DNA of 64,000 nucleotides from Acinetobacter boissieri (GTDB taxonomy: Bacteria; Pseudomonadota; Gammaproteobacteria; Pseudomonadales; Moraxellaceae). A model generated the notes under the pieces. The model was not told the DNA's origin and made no database searches. It saw only the letters and a program-made list of their open reading frames with translations. The translations under genes were made by a program, and so were the position numbers. Position 1 is the first letter of the stretch. Every line of letters begins with the position of its first letter. The stretch is from assembly GCF_900096955.1 (NCBI RefSeq), contig NZ_FMYL01000004.1:1-64000 (forward strand), read 5' to 3'. Positions 30,210 to 39,653 of this stretch are shown piece by piece.

Positions 30210-31592
30210 ATGAGTGAAATTGAATTAAAACTACAAATACCAAAGCAAAAAAAATTGCAAATCTTAAAGGCTATACAGGCTCTAGAGCCTAAAAAAATCC
30301 CACTACATGCACAGTACTTCGATACCAGCACTTTTGAACTTGCACAAAAACACACCGCTATTCGTCTTAGAAAAGAAGGCAAAGAATGGATACAAACCCT
30401 TAAAGGCGCAAGTAATGATGCTCTACAACGCTACGAGCTTGAAATTAATCGTGGTGAAACTGAACAAGCTCCTGAACTACAACTTAAATTCTATAAAAAA
30501 GACAAAGAAGCAGAAAGTTTATTAGGCCATTTCATTAAAACTCCGGATCAATTGGTCATTCAGTTTGAAACCATTGTTGAACGCCAGTTTAAAATCATTA
30601 CATATAATACATCTGAGATTGAAGTTTGCCTTGATCTTGGTCGTGTGGGTCGAAATGAACACTACGAAGAGATTTGTGAAATTGAGTTTGAGCTTAAGTC
30701 AGGTCATGTTGCCGACTTAATTATGTTTACCCAACAATGGGTCGAGCAATATGGTATTTGGTTAGATGTACGCAGTAAGGCAGAACGAGGAAATTTAATC
30801 TCTCGCTCTGAAAAAGTAAGCCCAGCGCCTGAAGTAAATCATTTTCACCTAACAAAAAAAATGCTAAAAAAACCACTATTGGCGAAAATAATTACGCACT
30901 ATACTCGGCCTCTTTTACCTTGTGTGGCTGCCATTGCTGACCAAGTTGCAGAAATATCGCACTATCAATGTGCAGAAGTATCTTTAAGTCACTTAATACA
31001 AATGATTGATTTATTTGAGTCAAACAATACCTTAAAATCACATATGACACAGCTTAAACATATAAAACAATTGTTGTCAGACTATGTTTTACTCTCTGAG
31101 TTACAAGAAAATATACAGCCTTATACTCTAGATTCATTCAAAGGACTTGCGCCATCACTTTCAAGACTACGAGCAGAGCTGGCGCAAAGTATAATGTCAA
31201 AAGAAACGACTCTTTTACTCCTTGACCTACTCAATTTAAGTCAAAATGAAATTGAACTTTCAGACATAACAGTGGCTCAGTTCTTACAACAGCTTGAACA
31301 AAAGTATACTGCTGCTGAACTTGAAGTAAGCAATATTCAAAATCTCACACAAAAGGATATATCACTACATGATTTTGAGTTTTATACGCACTACTTAGCA
31401 ATTAAAAAAGATACTGCAAGTAAAGCCACAAAAGCATGTATTACACTACAACAAACTCAACACTTACAATCTTTAATCACATCTATGAAAATGCTAAAAA
31501 CTGAGCAATCTTTTTTTCTTGGTTGGTTAACTAAGCAGGCTATTTTTCAAGAACAATATTGTCAAAAACGTATTCGTAAAATACAGCCTTAA
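30210..31592 (+). CDS. CYTH-domain inorganic triphosphatase (YgiF-like) with divergent C-terminal domain
   Basis: 460 residues. The CYTH signature ExExK is EIELK at residues 3-7, followed by the tunnel strands YFDTSTFELAQKHTAIRLRKEG and EICEIEFELKSG. E. coli YgiF, with the same CYTH start and a second helical CHAD domain, cleaves inorganic triphosphate. Here residues from about 215 are helical and of the right size for CHAD, but the histidine/arginine-rich CHAD motifs are not apparent. The start at 30210 gives the CYTH motif at its normal position, so the longer frame from 30162 is rejected. Confidence 0.83.
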   Translation: MSEIELKLQIPKQKKLQILKAIQALEPKKIPLHAQYFDTSTFELAQKHTAIRLRKEGKEWIQTLKGASNDALQRYELEINRGETEQAPELQLKFYKKDKEAESLLGHFIKTPDQLVIQFETIVERQFKIITYNTSEIEVCLDLGRVGRNEHYEEICEIEFELKSGHVADLIMFTQQWVEQYGIWLDVRSKAERGNLISRSEKVSPAPEVNHFHLTKKMLKKPLLAKIITHYTRPLLPCVAAIADQVAEISHYQCAEVSLSHLIQMIDLFESNNTLKSHMTQLKHIKQLLSDYVLLSELQENIQPYTLDSFKGLAPSLSRLRAELAQSIMSKETTLLLLDLLNLSQNEIELSDITVAQFLQQLEQKYTAAELEVSNIQNLTQKDISLHDFEFYTHYLAIKKDTASKATKACITLQQTQHLQSLITSMKMLKTEQSFFLGWLTKQAIFQEQYCQKRIRKIQP

Positions 31593-31634
31593 TTATTTAA
31601 ATGATCATTTGGTCATTCTTCAAGATGACCAAAT

Positions 31635-32270
31635 TTACCGATATTTACCAAACACCGTCCAAGTACCATTATCTGCAAGAGGGTCTTTATAACTGTCACT
31701 TCGTTGTTTTCTTGGTTTGTCTCTAGCATCAATCAATTTAAATGTAGAGCCAACACCAAGCACAATGCCATTCACATAAAAACGGGTGCGTGTATAATCA
31801 CTTTTGTTGTGTTGGAAAATATAAGTTCTAAGATCAATAAATTCACGATGAGCAACCAATGCTGCTGTGTCATCGTGATCAATCCATGCTTTCATGGCAC
31901 GAAACTGAGCATCATCAAATTGTCCACACTTATCTATTAACGTCAGTGCATTACGAAAAGTTTTAGATTCTTTTGCTCTGGTTTTATTAATTCTAATACG
32001 ATCTACCGAAAAAAAGAACAGTGGTAAATTAAGGTGACTTGGTAAATGTATAGCACTTAGCTTTTCGTCTTGTAAAAATGGCTGACATAAGTGTTGAGCA
32101 CGTTCAATGACAGCCGACCATTGCTGATAATATGCATCGACTTCAGCCTGCTCTCCATAGTAAATAGGCAAACCTTCAACTTCAGCAAGATTTTTTGGTG
32201 GCCAAGATTCCTGTCGAAGCAGCTGAATATCTTGCTTTAAATTCTGTATTTTAATAGCATCATTTATCAT
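31635..32270 (-). CDS. Protein of unknown function, 211 residues
   Basis: Not recognised. It is soluble, without signal peptide or membrane segment, charged and rich in aromatic residues. The C-terminus contains FYVNGIVLGVGSTFKLIDARDKPRKQ and a basic stretch. The N-terminal half is helical (residues 1-65), with a possible short coiled segment at 5-25. It begins 77 bp after the DUF421 gene stop on the same strand and could be co-transcribed with nothing downstream, since the next gene is convergent. No catalytic motif could be assigned. Confidence 0.6.
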   Translation of the reverse strand: MINDAIKIQNLKQDIQLLRQESWPPKNLAEVEGLPIYYGEQAEVDAYYQQWSAVIERAQHLCQPFLQDEKLSAIHLPSHLNLPLFFFSVDRIRINKTRAKESKTFRNALTLIDKCGQFDDAQFRAMKAWIDHDDTAALVAHREFIDLRTYIFQHNKSDYTRTRFYVNGIVLGVGSTFKLIDARDKPRKQRSDSYKDPLADNGTWTVFGKYR

Positions 32271-32347
32271 ACATATTCACACCTGTTGTGCTTAAAGCCA
32301 AGTAAACTTGACTGTATTAATAAATCGACGAATTTATTAATATTAAG

Positions 32348-33049
32348 TCAAACTCCTTTATTACTATCATCTGTTTCAGACAAATTCAGCTGAATAGATT
32401 TTGTACTTTGATCATTACACGTTATATATAGTTTATATTCATAATACTCTGCAATAAATATATTATTAATATCTATATTATTACTTGTGAGTACATTTTC
32501 TAGTTGTTCTTTTTTGAAATCAAAATCTTTAATGACACTTTCTAAAATAGCCCCTCTATGAATAAAAATTTCAGATGGTGCATTCGCTGTATCTTTAATC
32601 GCTGCAATTAAACCATCTGTTTGAATCTCTGCATAGTAAACGTCTTTAAAAGAATGAAAGCCCATACAATGCAATTGTGATAGAACACGAAAAATATCTA
32701 TTTTTCTTTTTTTTCTTTCTATTTCATTAAGTAAAAACCGACCATTTCTGATAATCACAATCGGCTCACCTACCGCAATTTTTCTAAACGGAATAAAGCG
32801 TCTTGACAAATAGTTTAAGAACCACATAAAAAGCACACTCAATACCAATAGCATAGTAAATTGTGTAAGTGGTAAGGCCATATTATAAATTGACCCCCCA
32901 ACGACTGCACCAAAAACAAAGTTACCAATAAAATCAATCGCATTGAATTGTGTTATCTGTGTTTTACCGATAAAACTCATATATGAAATGAGTATCGAAA
33001 AAGAAATAACGAGTTTGATCAAAACAACGACATACAAATCATGGGGCAT
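32348..33049 (-). CDS. DUF421/YetF-family membrane protein
   Basis: 233 residues: three membrane helices in the first 85 residues (LIKLVISFSILISYMSFIG; FIGNFVFGAVVGGSIYN; FTMLLVLSVLFMWFLNYLS) and a cytoplasmic domain with GEPIVIIRNGRFLLNEIERK and VYYAEIQTDGLIAAIK, the DUF421 pattern. Function of the family is unknown; some members affect spore or stress phenotypes in Bacillus. An unusually strong Shine-Dalgarno, AGGAGG, lies seven bases before the ATG at 33049. The C-terminal 60 residues are more acidic than usual. Confidence 0.8.
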   Translation of the reverse strand: MPHDLYVVVLIKLVISFSILISYMSFIGKTQITQFNAIDFIGNFVFGAVVGGSIYNMALPLTQFTMLLVLSVLFMWFLNYLSRRFIPFRKIAVGEPIVIIRNGRFLLNEIERKKRKIDIFRVLSQLHCMGFHSFKDVYYAEIQTDGLIAAIKDTANAPSEIFIHRGAILESVIKDFDFKKEQLENVLTSNNIDINNIFIAEYYEYKLYITCNDQSTKSIQLNLSETDDSNKGV

Positions 33050-33095
33050 ATCAACCTCCTATTTTTAGATTTAATTTTTTTTATATCTTAGCAAG

Positions 33096-33674
33096 TCACA
33101 GCTGTATAAGTTGTTGTTGTCTTGTTTTGGCCTGTTGCCACATATACCAACCGTACATCGCCATGACCACAAAAGCGCCATATAAACCTGCTGTGAGTAA
33201 AAGCCCTTTATAAACAAACATTGCTACATAAATTAGATCGACGACAACCCACAAAGGCCATGTTGCAATATGTTTTTTACTGGTCCAATATGTTGCTAAC
33301 AAACTAAAAGATGCTAACTGAGCATCTAAAATAGGTAATGAAGCATTGGTAAATTGGTGTAAACCCCAACCAAATAGTACACCAAATACAGCGGCTAGAA
33401 TTAGTTGTAATACTAATGTTTTAATGGCTAAAGGCTCAACAGTAATATCATGATCGTGCTGTTTATTTTTAAACCACACCCATAGGCCATACATGCTCAT
33501 AATTACAAATATAATTTGTAAAAGCACTTCACCATATAGGCGGTACTGAAAAAATAAATCACCGTACAATAGGCTCGCTGCAATATTAAAATACCAGCAC
33601 CAAGTATGACGAATAATCGTTAAAGATACTGCTATCAGACTTACGATAACTGCAATAATTTCTAAAGTAGACAT
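33096..33674 (-). CDS. pnuC: Nicotinamide riboside transporter PnuC
   Basis: 192 residues, seven membrane helices. RHTWCWYFNIAASLLYGDLF near the N-terminus and LLATYWTSKKHIATWPLWVV followed by VDLIYVAMFVYKGLLLTAGLYG match PnuC, which imports nicotinamide riboside by facilitated diffusion for NAD synthesis. No nadR-type kinase is in view. It lies 12 bp downstream of the acyltransferase gene, so the two are probably translated from one message although no functional link is obvious. Confidence 0.9.
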   Translation of the reverse strand: MSTLEIIAVIVSLIAVSLTIIRHTWCWYFNIAASLLYGDLFFQYRLYGEVLLQIIFVIMSMYGLWVWFKNKQHDHDITVEPLAIKTLVLQLILAAVFGVLFGWGLHQFTNASLPILDAQLASFSLLATYWTSKKHIATWPLWVVVDLIYVAMFVYKGLLLTAGLYGAFVVMAMYGWYMWQQAKTRQQQLIQL

Positions 33675-33686
33675 ATGATTAATCCA

Positions 33687-34829
33687 TTATTTTGAATCAG
33701 ATCGTTCCTTTTTAATGAGCCGATCTGCTAGAGCATTACTACATTTTACAGCAAAGTCATCTACATAACGGCTATAAATTTTGGCGACTCCAAGCAATAC
33801 AATCAAGCAGAATAGAGTTGCAACAGCAACTGATGCATCATAGAACCAACCCAAATGAATCAAGAGATTAAATAGTGGTATACATACCAAATAAATGAGC
33901 ACCATATGTAATAAATAAATAGAAAATGACAGTTTACCTAAAGCTACTAAAATAGGCTGATCCAAGACATCACTAATTTTAGTTGTAAGTAATACACTGT
34001 AAACTATTAAAATTCCTGCAATAAAATTACCATACTCATATGTACGCCATCCTAAAATATGGTAGAGCCAGTGATACGCATGACTACTATTGTGAACCCC
34101 AGCTAAATATAGCCCCAATATAAGTATGCTTACTCCTACAAGTGTAGGCAACTGTCGAGCATATAAGTAAATATAACAGCCAATGACAAAGCTAAGCATG
34201 CCCAAAGAAAAATTTTCTTCGGCCACGAAAAAAAATGGAACTAATAACGCCACTGATGCCAATAAAAAAAGTGCAGGTTTATAATGGTAAATGAGTAATA
34301 GAATAAATAAAAATAATGAGCCTAAAAACTCAATTTGCATAGTCCATAAGACCCAATTTGTTGCACTTTGTGCAAATAAAAAGGCACCAATACTCCCTTC
34401 ATAAACAGCTTGGGTAAAAGGAATATCTTCTTGTGCATAAGCTTGTAACCAACCGCTGACCAAATGGCTGTCAACATTTGTAAATAAAAATACAAGCCAT
34501 ATAATTACGCAAGACAAAAATGCTGGAATAGCTAATCTTGGATAACGTTTTACAGCCATTTCTAAAATTTTTTTAGGCCGATTCTTATTCTTTAAAATCA
34601 CATAGCTCAGAATATACCCACTGAGCACAAAAAATACAAATACAGCCGCTGTACCAGAATATAAAAAAGCAAATGGTGAGTGATGTAAAGTATAGTTCCA
34701 AGTACCATGTATGCTGTCTTTAGGCGCAAAATGGTGTAAGTAGGGGTAAAAACCTAAACTAAGGTGCGAAAGCACGACTGCCACGCAGGCTAAGCCGCGA
34801 ATACTTTCTGCGGCATTGAGTTTTGCCAT
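33687..34829 (-). CDS. Acyltransferase family 3 membrane protein
   Basis: 380 residues with about ten membrane helices. It opens with AAESIRGLACVAVVLSHLSLGF, the family's R..A...V...H signature, and has FFVLSGYILSYVILK and AVKRYPRLAIPAFLS typical of OafA/IcaC-type enzymes that transfer acetyl or succinyl groups to polysaccharides or lipids. It is 94 bp beyond pgaD on the same strand. That proximity suggests, without proving, that it acts on the PNAG polymer, as IcaC is thought to do in staphylococci. The acceptor is otherwise unknown. Confidence 0.82.
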   Translation of the reverse strand: MAKLNAAESIRGLACVAVVLSHLSLGFYPYLHHFAPKDSIHGTWNYTLHHSPFAFLYSGTAAVFVFFVLSGYILSYVILKNKNRPKKILEMAVKRYPRLAIPAFLSCVIIWLVFLFTNVDSHLVSGWLQAYAQEDIPFTQAVYEGSIGAFLFAQSATNWVLWTMQIEFLGSLFLFILLLIYHYKPALFLLASVALLVPFFFVAEENFSLGMLSFVIGCYIYLYARQLPTLVGVSILILGLYLAGVHNSSHAYHWLYHILGWRTYEYGNFIAGILIVYSVLLTTKISDVLDQPILVALGKLSFSIYLLHMVLIYLVCIPLFNLLIHLGWFYDASVAVATLFCLIVLLGVAKIYSRYVDDFAVKCSNALADRLIKKERSDSK

Positions 34830-34854
34830 AACAATATGTCATCAAATCTAAAGC

Positions 34855-34917
34855 GCTTGCAAGCAGGTCTCTGAGTCTGTGTGCTTGCAAGCAAAACCAC
34901 AATTCAGCACAATTCAG
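34855..34917. repeat. Paired palindromes and tandem repeat between pgaD and the acyltransferase gene
   Basis: The palindrome GCTTGCAAGC occurs at 34855-34864 and again at 34883-34892, so the region can fold either as two small hairpins or one large one. Next to it CACAATTCAG is repeated directly at 34898-34907 and 34908-34917. It could be a partial terminator or mRNA processing site that separates pga from the downstream genes. Confidence 0.6.
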
Positions 34918-34923
34918 TCAAAA

Positions 34924-35337
34924 TTAATCAACGCGAGTAATTTGACCTTGCTCATTGTGGTGAACAGTCGTGATTTTTTGATTGCGACCTGTGACAATTT
35001 CTTGCTCAGGCAGTGCAAAATGACGAGCATAGTCCACTGTGGTCTTACGTTTTGACTGCTTTACTGTATGTGATGGAATAAGTTTACACCATAGACACAG
35101 TACAGCAGCACACAGTAATAGCAAAACCATGTCGACTTGCAATCCAAACCAAAATGCATTCCAAAATTTATGCACGCCGTATGGTTTACTGTATAAAACG
35201 ACAGTTAAAAGCAATAAAATTGGACGCCACAGCAAAAACCAAACACCCCAAAGCAAAGCAGTTGTAGTTGTTGAGGCATAACGTCTATGCCATGGTAACT
35301 GTTGACGTAAGTCAATAATTAATGATTGTGTACTCAT
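34924..35337 (-). CDS. pgaD: PNAG synthase accessory protein PgaD
   Basis: 137 residues with two membrane helices (about 25-45 and 60-85) and a cytoplasmic tail, the PgaD layout. PgaD binds the glycosyltransferase PgaC in the inner membrane and helps make it responsive to cyclic-di-GMP. The start is preceded by AAGG and lies 12 bp after the pgaC stop. Identification leans on position directly behind pgaC as well as topology, since PgaD is poorly conserved. Confidence 0.85.
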   Translation of the reverse strand: MSTQSLIIDLRQQLPWHRRYASTTTTALLWGVWFLLWRPILLLLTVVLYSKPYGVHKFWNAFWFGLQVDMVLLLLCAAVLCLWCKLIPSHTVKQSKRKTTVDYARHFALPEQEIVTGRNQKITTVHHNEQGQITRVD

Positions 35338-35349
35338 ACGAAAAAACCT

Positions 35350-36621
35350 TTAATCTTGTGATTTTGAGCGTATACCACGGTCTGGGCTCACCCACCGTGC
35401 TCGCTTGCCACCTCGTCTTGCCAGTACTTTCGGAAAAGCAATAATACTTGCAGTGACGGTAATGAGCCAAAATATAAATGGATACCAAATCATCCAGTAG
35501 TAGTTCTTAAATAGCCCCGGCTCGTAACGGCTATCCATCCACTTACTAATGACAAACTGGAACAGGCAGGTTGCACCAATTAAAATACCAATTCCGTCAG
35601 GGAAAAATGGAGATCCCATTGCGGGTAATACATGATTTGGCACAAATAGATTAAATAGCCAAATCATAGACATAATAAGGAGTAAATATGACCAAATGAG
35701 TGTCAAACACAGCTCAATCATAAGTGGCCACAAAAAATTTAAACTTGGCCTGAACATTACATCAAAGTTTTTAATTAAAACCTGTGCTCCACCCATGGCC
35801 CAGCGTAATCGCTGTTTGTATAAACCCTTGAGTGTTTCAGGCATTAATATCCAAACCAATGCATTGGGTTCAAACTGTACGTCCCAACCTGCTCTTTGCA
35901 ACTTCCACGTAATGTCAATGTCTTCAGTAAGCATGTCTGGAGACCAATACCCCACTTCATGTACAGCACTTTTACGAAATGCTGTAATCACGCCAGATAC
36001 TGTAAATAAGCGACCAAATACGCGCTGTGCTCGCTTAATCATGCCAACAATTGATGAGAACTCACCAACTTGTATTCGACCTAACAAGGTAGATCGAGTA
36101 CGAATTCTAGGATTACCCGTCACTGCAGCCACTGTCGGATTTGCTAAAAAGTGGCGCATCATCCATGTTGCAGCGTGTGGGTCAAGTAATGCATCACCAT
36201 CTATACCTAACAAAAACTCTGCATCGGTTAGTAAACTTCCAGCCTGTAGAGCCATCGCTTTACCTTGGTTTTGTGCAAGATGTACCACTCTAAGTTTATC
36301 GTATTTCAACGCAAGTGCATCTAAGACTTCAGCAGTATTGTCAGAACTACCATCATTAATTGCAATCACTTCAAAGTCTGGGTACTGCAAGCCCAATGCA
36401 TGACTAATTGTTTCTTCAGCATTATCACTTTCATTAAAACACGGGACAAGTACTGCAACTTTAGGGTATTCAGTTAATGGTCTTGGCTGTGTATATGGTG
36501 GGTCTTTTCGCTCTTTCAAGTAAAAAATGATCGCACCAATCATCCACAAATAAGACATAAATAATGGATAATAAAAAACAAACTGCAACGCAGACTGCCA
36601 AAAATGCTGTAATGCTGACAT
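35350..36621 (-). CDS. pgaC: Poly-beta-1,6-N-acetylglucosamine synthase PgaC
   Basis: 423 residues, a GT2 processive glycosyltransferase in the inner membrane. N-terminal helices are followed by the catalytic domain: VLVPCFNESDNAEETI, AINDGSSDNT, LLGIDGDALLDP (metal DxD), MLTEDIDITWKLQRAGW with the base aspartate, and QRLRWAMGG, the processivity QxxRW motif. C-terminal membrane helices form the polymer channel. Strong AGGAGG upstream; 14 bp from pgaB. Together with pgaB and pgaD it would make and deacetylate biofilm PNAG. Confidence 0.95.
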   Translation of the reverse strand: MSALQHFWQSALQFVFYYPLFMSYLWMIGAIIFYLKERKDPPYTQPRPLTEYPKVAVLVPCFNESDNAEETISHALGLQYPDFEVIAINDGSSDNTAEVLDALALKYDKLRVVHLAQNQGKAMALQAGSLLTDAEFLLGIDGDALLDPHAATWMMRHFLANPTVAAVTGNPRIRTRSTLLGRIQVGEFSSIVGMIKRAQRVFGRLFTVSGVITAFRKSAVHEVGYWSPDMLTEDIDITWKLQRAGWDVQFEPNALVWILMPETLKGLYKQRLRWAMGGAQVLIKNFDVMFRPSLNFLWPLMIELCLTLIWSYLLLIMSMIWLFNLFVPNHVLPAMGSPFFPDGIGILIGATCLFQFVISKWMDSRYEPGLFKNYYWMIWYPFIFWLITVTASIIAFPKVLARRGGKRARWVSPDRGIRSKSQD

Positions 36622-36635
36622 ATGGTCTACGCCTC

Positions 36636-38636
36636 CTAAGGCTCGCGGCTCACTTTAGTATCAAATGCTTTACGTATTAAAGTGGTATCTGGAAGCCCTT
36701 TAATTGGATCATCTGGATAGTATCCCACATGCATGGCACCTTGTTTGTACAAAGACTTTATCGTATTTGCTAATTCTTGTGACCCAATTGGCTTACTATT
36801 TTTTCTCCAGTCAACTGCTTGCAGTTCAATAACCGCTTTATTGAGTCCATTTGGATACTGCTTTACACGATTAATAATATCTGCATAAAACTTATCTTTA
36901 TCTTTGGCTTGTTCCATGTAAGGCATTGCCATAATTGCAGTAAAATCATAACGACTTAACGATTGCTCTAAAGACTGTGAATACCATGTTTCTGCATTTG
37001 GATTCAGCACAACTTGTGCATACATATTGCGTGCAGTATGCAGTGCAGGTTGGTACTGTCTCACTTCGGCTGCAAGTTGCAATGCAAAGTTATCAAGATA
37101 TTTGGTTTTAAATGAGGTCCATTTTTGCAAACTTTGCTCATTGTTTCTTACCGCTTCAAGATCTGTAGAAAGCCCTGCTTTTGCATAAGCTTGCAACGCT
37201 TGTGGACTTGCATCTTCGTAGTCAGATAATGTTGCATCGTCATGGAACAAAATACCATCAAAGGTTGCTGACTTACCTAAATCTTGATAAATCCCTTCAA
37301 TCACTTTACGTGCTGGCGCAGAAAACGGCGTTAAACGAATGTAACCCATATTTAAATGGTCACTTTTTTTCGGTTGTTGTGTCACGACTAAATCTTTAGA
37401 CACAGGGTTACTTTTCGGTAACTCCCATGCCAATAGTGGCATCCACGCATAGACACGCTGTACTTGTGTACGTGATGCAATTTGCCATGCCACACGGTTA
37501 AATAAGTCTTGGCGCACAGGTATATAACGGTTTGGGAAATACACCATGTCCGCAGAACCATTCGCATCTGGGTCAGAAAATGCTTGTAAGTAAACAGTGT
37601 TGACGTTCATTTTTTGAATACGGTCAAGCAGGTTTCCTAAATTACGCTCTTCTTGTGCTTGATCTTTATCATAAATATAGTCTAAATCTACATGCATAAT
37701 TTTTTGTGGATATGCATTATCCCCTAAATTTTTCTCTCTATTTTCGATCTCTCGACCCAAGTCATCTAAACTCATGTCGTGTTCAACCAAAATACGATTC
37801 AAAGCACCTAACGACTTTTTCAAATAAGCGGGGCCATCATCTAACGTAATGGTAATTGGCATACCTAGATGTTTCGCAATCCGCACAGTTTCTAAATTGT
37901 AACGTCCATATGGCCATACCATCACACGTGGTACAGGTATGCCATTGGCTTTTATCATGTCATTATTTTTTTTCAGGTCATCATAGATACGTTTGTTATA
38001 TGCACCATCACCTTCATATTTTTTGGTTTTTGGATCATATAAGCGTGTTGTCGCCGCAGGTTCAGAATTACCCTGTGGATTACCTAAAATACCATGATGC
38101 AAGTTAAAGCTATGGCTTGCAATTTCAACATAACCACTGTCACTCATTTCTTTGATTTGTGACCAAGTTAAAATTTTATTACGTGCAATTTTATCATCAC
38201 CAAATTGTACTTCTGTTGTACTTGGCGTATTTACCCATGATCCAACAATTGCAAGTACAATTGGAATTTTATTTTCTTTTACAAATGGATAAATATTGCT
38301 ATAAAAAGATTCGTACCCGTCATCAACTGTAAGTAATACAGGCTTTTCAGGCAAGATTTCTTTACCATCATGTGCTCTTAAAAGCTGTGTGACGGAAATA
38401 AAATGAAAACCATTTTTCTGCAACCATCTTACTTGTGCTTCAAAATTTTGGGTAGTGACTGCGTAAAATGGAATGAGTGCATCGTTTGCTTGGTTAGTGA
38501 CTTCATGATACCCAATCACAGTTAAAGTTGTGGGTTTAATATGAGGCTTTGTTGCCGCATACACAGATGAGGTCATAGCAATACTTGCCAGACTCAGGCA
38601 GCTTACAAGTACTGAACCTAGAAAACGATTAAACAT
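36636..38636 (-). CDS. pgaB: PNAG N-deacetylase PgaB
   Basis: 666 residues, two domains. The N-terminal NodB/CE4 deacetylase (about 45-280) has TVIGYHEVT, VLLTVDDGYESFY with catalytic and metal aspartates, and EIASHSFNLHH with the metal histidines. The C-terminal domain (about 310-640) is the PgaB glycoside-hydrolase domain, including YLQAFSDPDANG, FDGILFHDDATLSDYED and AIMAMPYMEQA. The signal sequence contains LVSC at 10-13, which formally fits a lipobox, yet the hydrophobic stretch continues to SSVYA|A, so lipidation is unclear. The ATG at 38636 has GCGGA upstream. Unusually, pgaA is not upstream. Confidence 0.94.
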   Translation of the reverse strand: MFNRFLGSVLVSCLSLASIAMTSSVYAATKPHIKPTTLTVIGYHEVTNQANDALIPFYAVTTQNFEAQVRWLQKNGFHFISVTQLLRAHDGKEILPEKPVLLTVDDGYESFYSNIYPFVKENKIPIVLAIVGSWVNTPSTTEVQFGDDKIARNKILTWSQIKEMSDSGYVEIASHSFNLHHGILGNPQGNSEPAATTRLYDPKTKKYEGDGAYNKRIYDDLKKNNDMIKANGIPVPRVMVWPYGRYNLETVRIAKHLGMPITITLDDGPAYLKKSLGALNRILVEHDMSLDDLGREIENREKNLGDNAYPQKIMHVDLDYIYDKDQAQEERNLGNLLDRIQKMNVNTVYLQAFSDPDANGSADMVYFPNRYIPVRQDLFNRVAWQIASRTQVQRVYAWMPLLAWELPKSNPVSKDLVVTQQPKKSDHLNMGYIRLTPFSAPARKVIEGIYQDLGKSATFDGILFHDDATLSDYEDASPQALQAYAKAGLSTDLEAVRNNEQSLQKWTSFKTKYLDNFALQLAAEVRQYQPALHTARNMYAQVVLNPNAETWYSQSLEQSLSRYDFTAIMAMPYMEQAKDKDKFYADIINRVKQYPNGLNKAVIELQAVDWRKNSKPIGSQELANTIKSLYKQGAMHVGYYPDDPIKGLPDTTLIRKAFDTKVSREP

Positions 38637-39046
38637 ATTTTTTCCGCTTATAAATTTTACATGATTGGCTGACAGCACTCACAACTGACTTTTTAATGCT
38701 CAACAGTCAATACTATGTGATGCTTGACTCACTTTTGATAAATATATTGTCAAAAGTTAAACTGAATTTCAGCTTAAAAGATGCCATAACCACCCAAGCC
38801 ATCGCCTGATCAGCTGTAGAGCTTGGGTTAAATGTTCACAAAAGAGACTCTAAATATATAATTACAGCCGAATCAAAGACTTAATTAAATTATAAATATA
38901 TTACAATAAAATTAAGTATCTCTTTTTATTCCTATGATATTTTCGCACAATATTTCATAATATCAAAGACAACATTTGTATAAATAAAAGTGAACAATTT
39001 ATGGCGAATTTCTGTCGTTTCGCCTTAAAGAGATCACCTTCAATAC
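38637..39046. other. Intergenic leader upstream of pgaB, pgaA absent
   Basis: This 410-bp AT-rich stretch holds no pgaA and no recognisable remnant: the longest minus-strand frame next to pgaB has about 40 codons and no TPR or barrel character. An inverted repeat ACCCAAGC (38792-38799) / GCTTGGGT (38821-38828) could be an operator or leader hairpin for pgaBCD. The promoter of pgaBCD should lie here. Confidence 0.7.
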
Positions 39047-39580
39047 TTATTTTTTGGCTTTATATATATCACAAGATAATTTTTCATGCTGTTGCAGACG
39101 AAAAGATTTTCTTTGTTCAGCTGCTTCGAAGTGACAGCGTTTCCATTCTGTGTCTAGATTTAGCTTGGGTACGGGCTGAGGTTTCCCATGTTCGTCTACA
39201 GCAACCATAGTGAAGTAGCAACTGTTGGTATGGCGTTGAGTTCTTTTACGAATATCCTGTGCTTCTACTCTTACCCCAACTTCCATAGATGTGCGTCCAA
39301 CATGGTTAATTGAGGCGTAAAATGTCACCAATTCACCCACATGAATCGGCTCTTTAAATGTGACCTGATCAACCGACAATGTCACAACATAACTACCCGA
39401 ATAACGACTTGCACAGGCATATGCGACTTGGTCTAGTAGTTTTAAAATAGTACCACCATGTACATTACCCGAAAAGTTAGCCATATCAGGTGTCATTAAT
39501 ACAGTCATTGTTAATTCAGACTGCTCATCTGAGGGTTGTACAGCGGATTGGTCTGAAGCAGGCATAATAAAATCCAACAT
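39047..39580 (-). CDS. Acyl-CoA thioesterase (hotdog fold, YciA/ACOT-like)
   Basis: 177 residues with a single hotdog domain: MTPDMANFSGNVHGGTILKLLDQVAYACASRY with the conserved GNVHGG turn and acid, VDQVTFKEPIHVGELV, and SMEVGVRVEAQDI. NSCYFTMVAVDEHGKPQPVP ends the domain. Such enzymes hydrolyse acyl-CoA to fatty acid and CoA in the cytoplasm, often tuning acyl pools. Start could be 39580 or 39565. It is preceded on the same strand by the patatin-like gene. Confidence 0.88.
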   Translation of the reverse strand: MLDFIMPASDQSAVQPSDEQSELTMTVLMTPDMANFSGNVHGGTILKLLDQVAYACASRYSGSYVVTLSVDQVTFKEPIHVGELVTFYASINHVGRTSMEVGVRVEAQDIRKRTQRHTNSCYFTMVAVDEHGKPQPVPKLNLDTEWKRCHFEAAEQRKSFRLQQHEKLSCDIYKAKK

Positions 39581-39653
39581 AAAACATGATTTATTACAAA
39601 ATTATATACGATTTCATTCTTATAATTCACCGTTCATTCTACATAATTACACA

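Noticed and set aside
38637..39046. Degraded pgaA remnant
   Set aside because: No frame shows TPR or barrel-like sequence; the longest minus-strand frame beside pgaB is about 40 codons.
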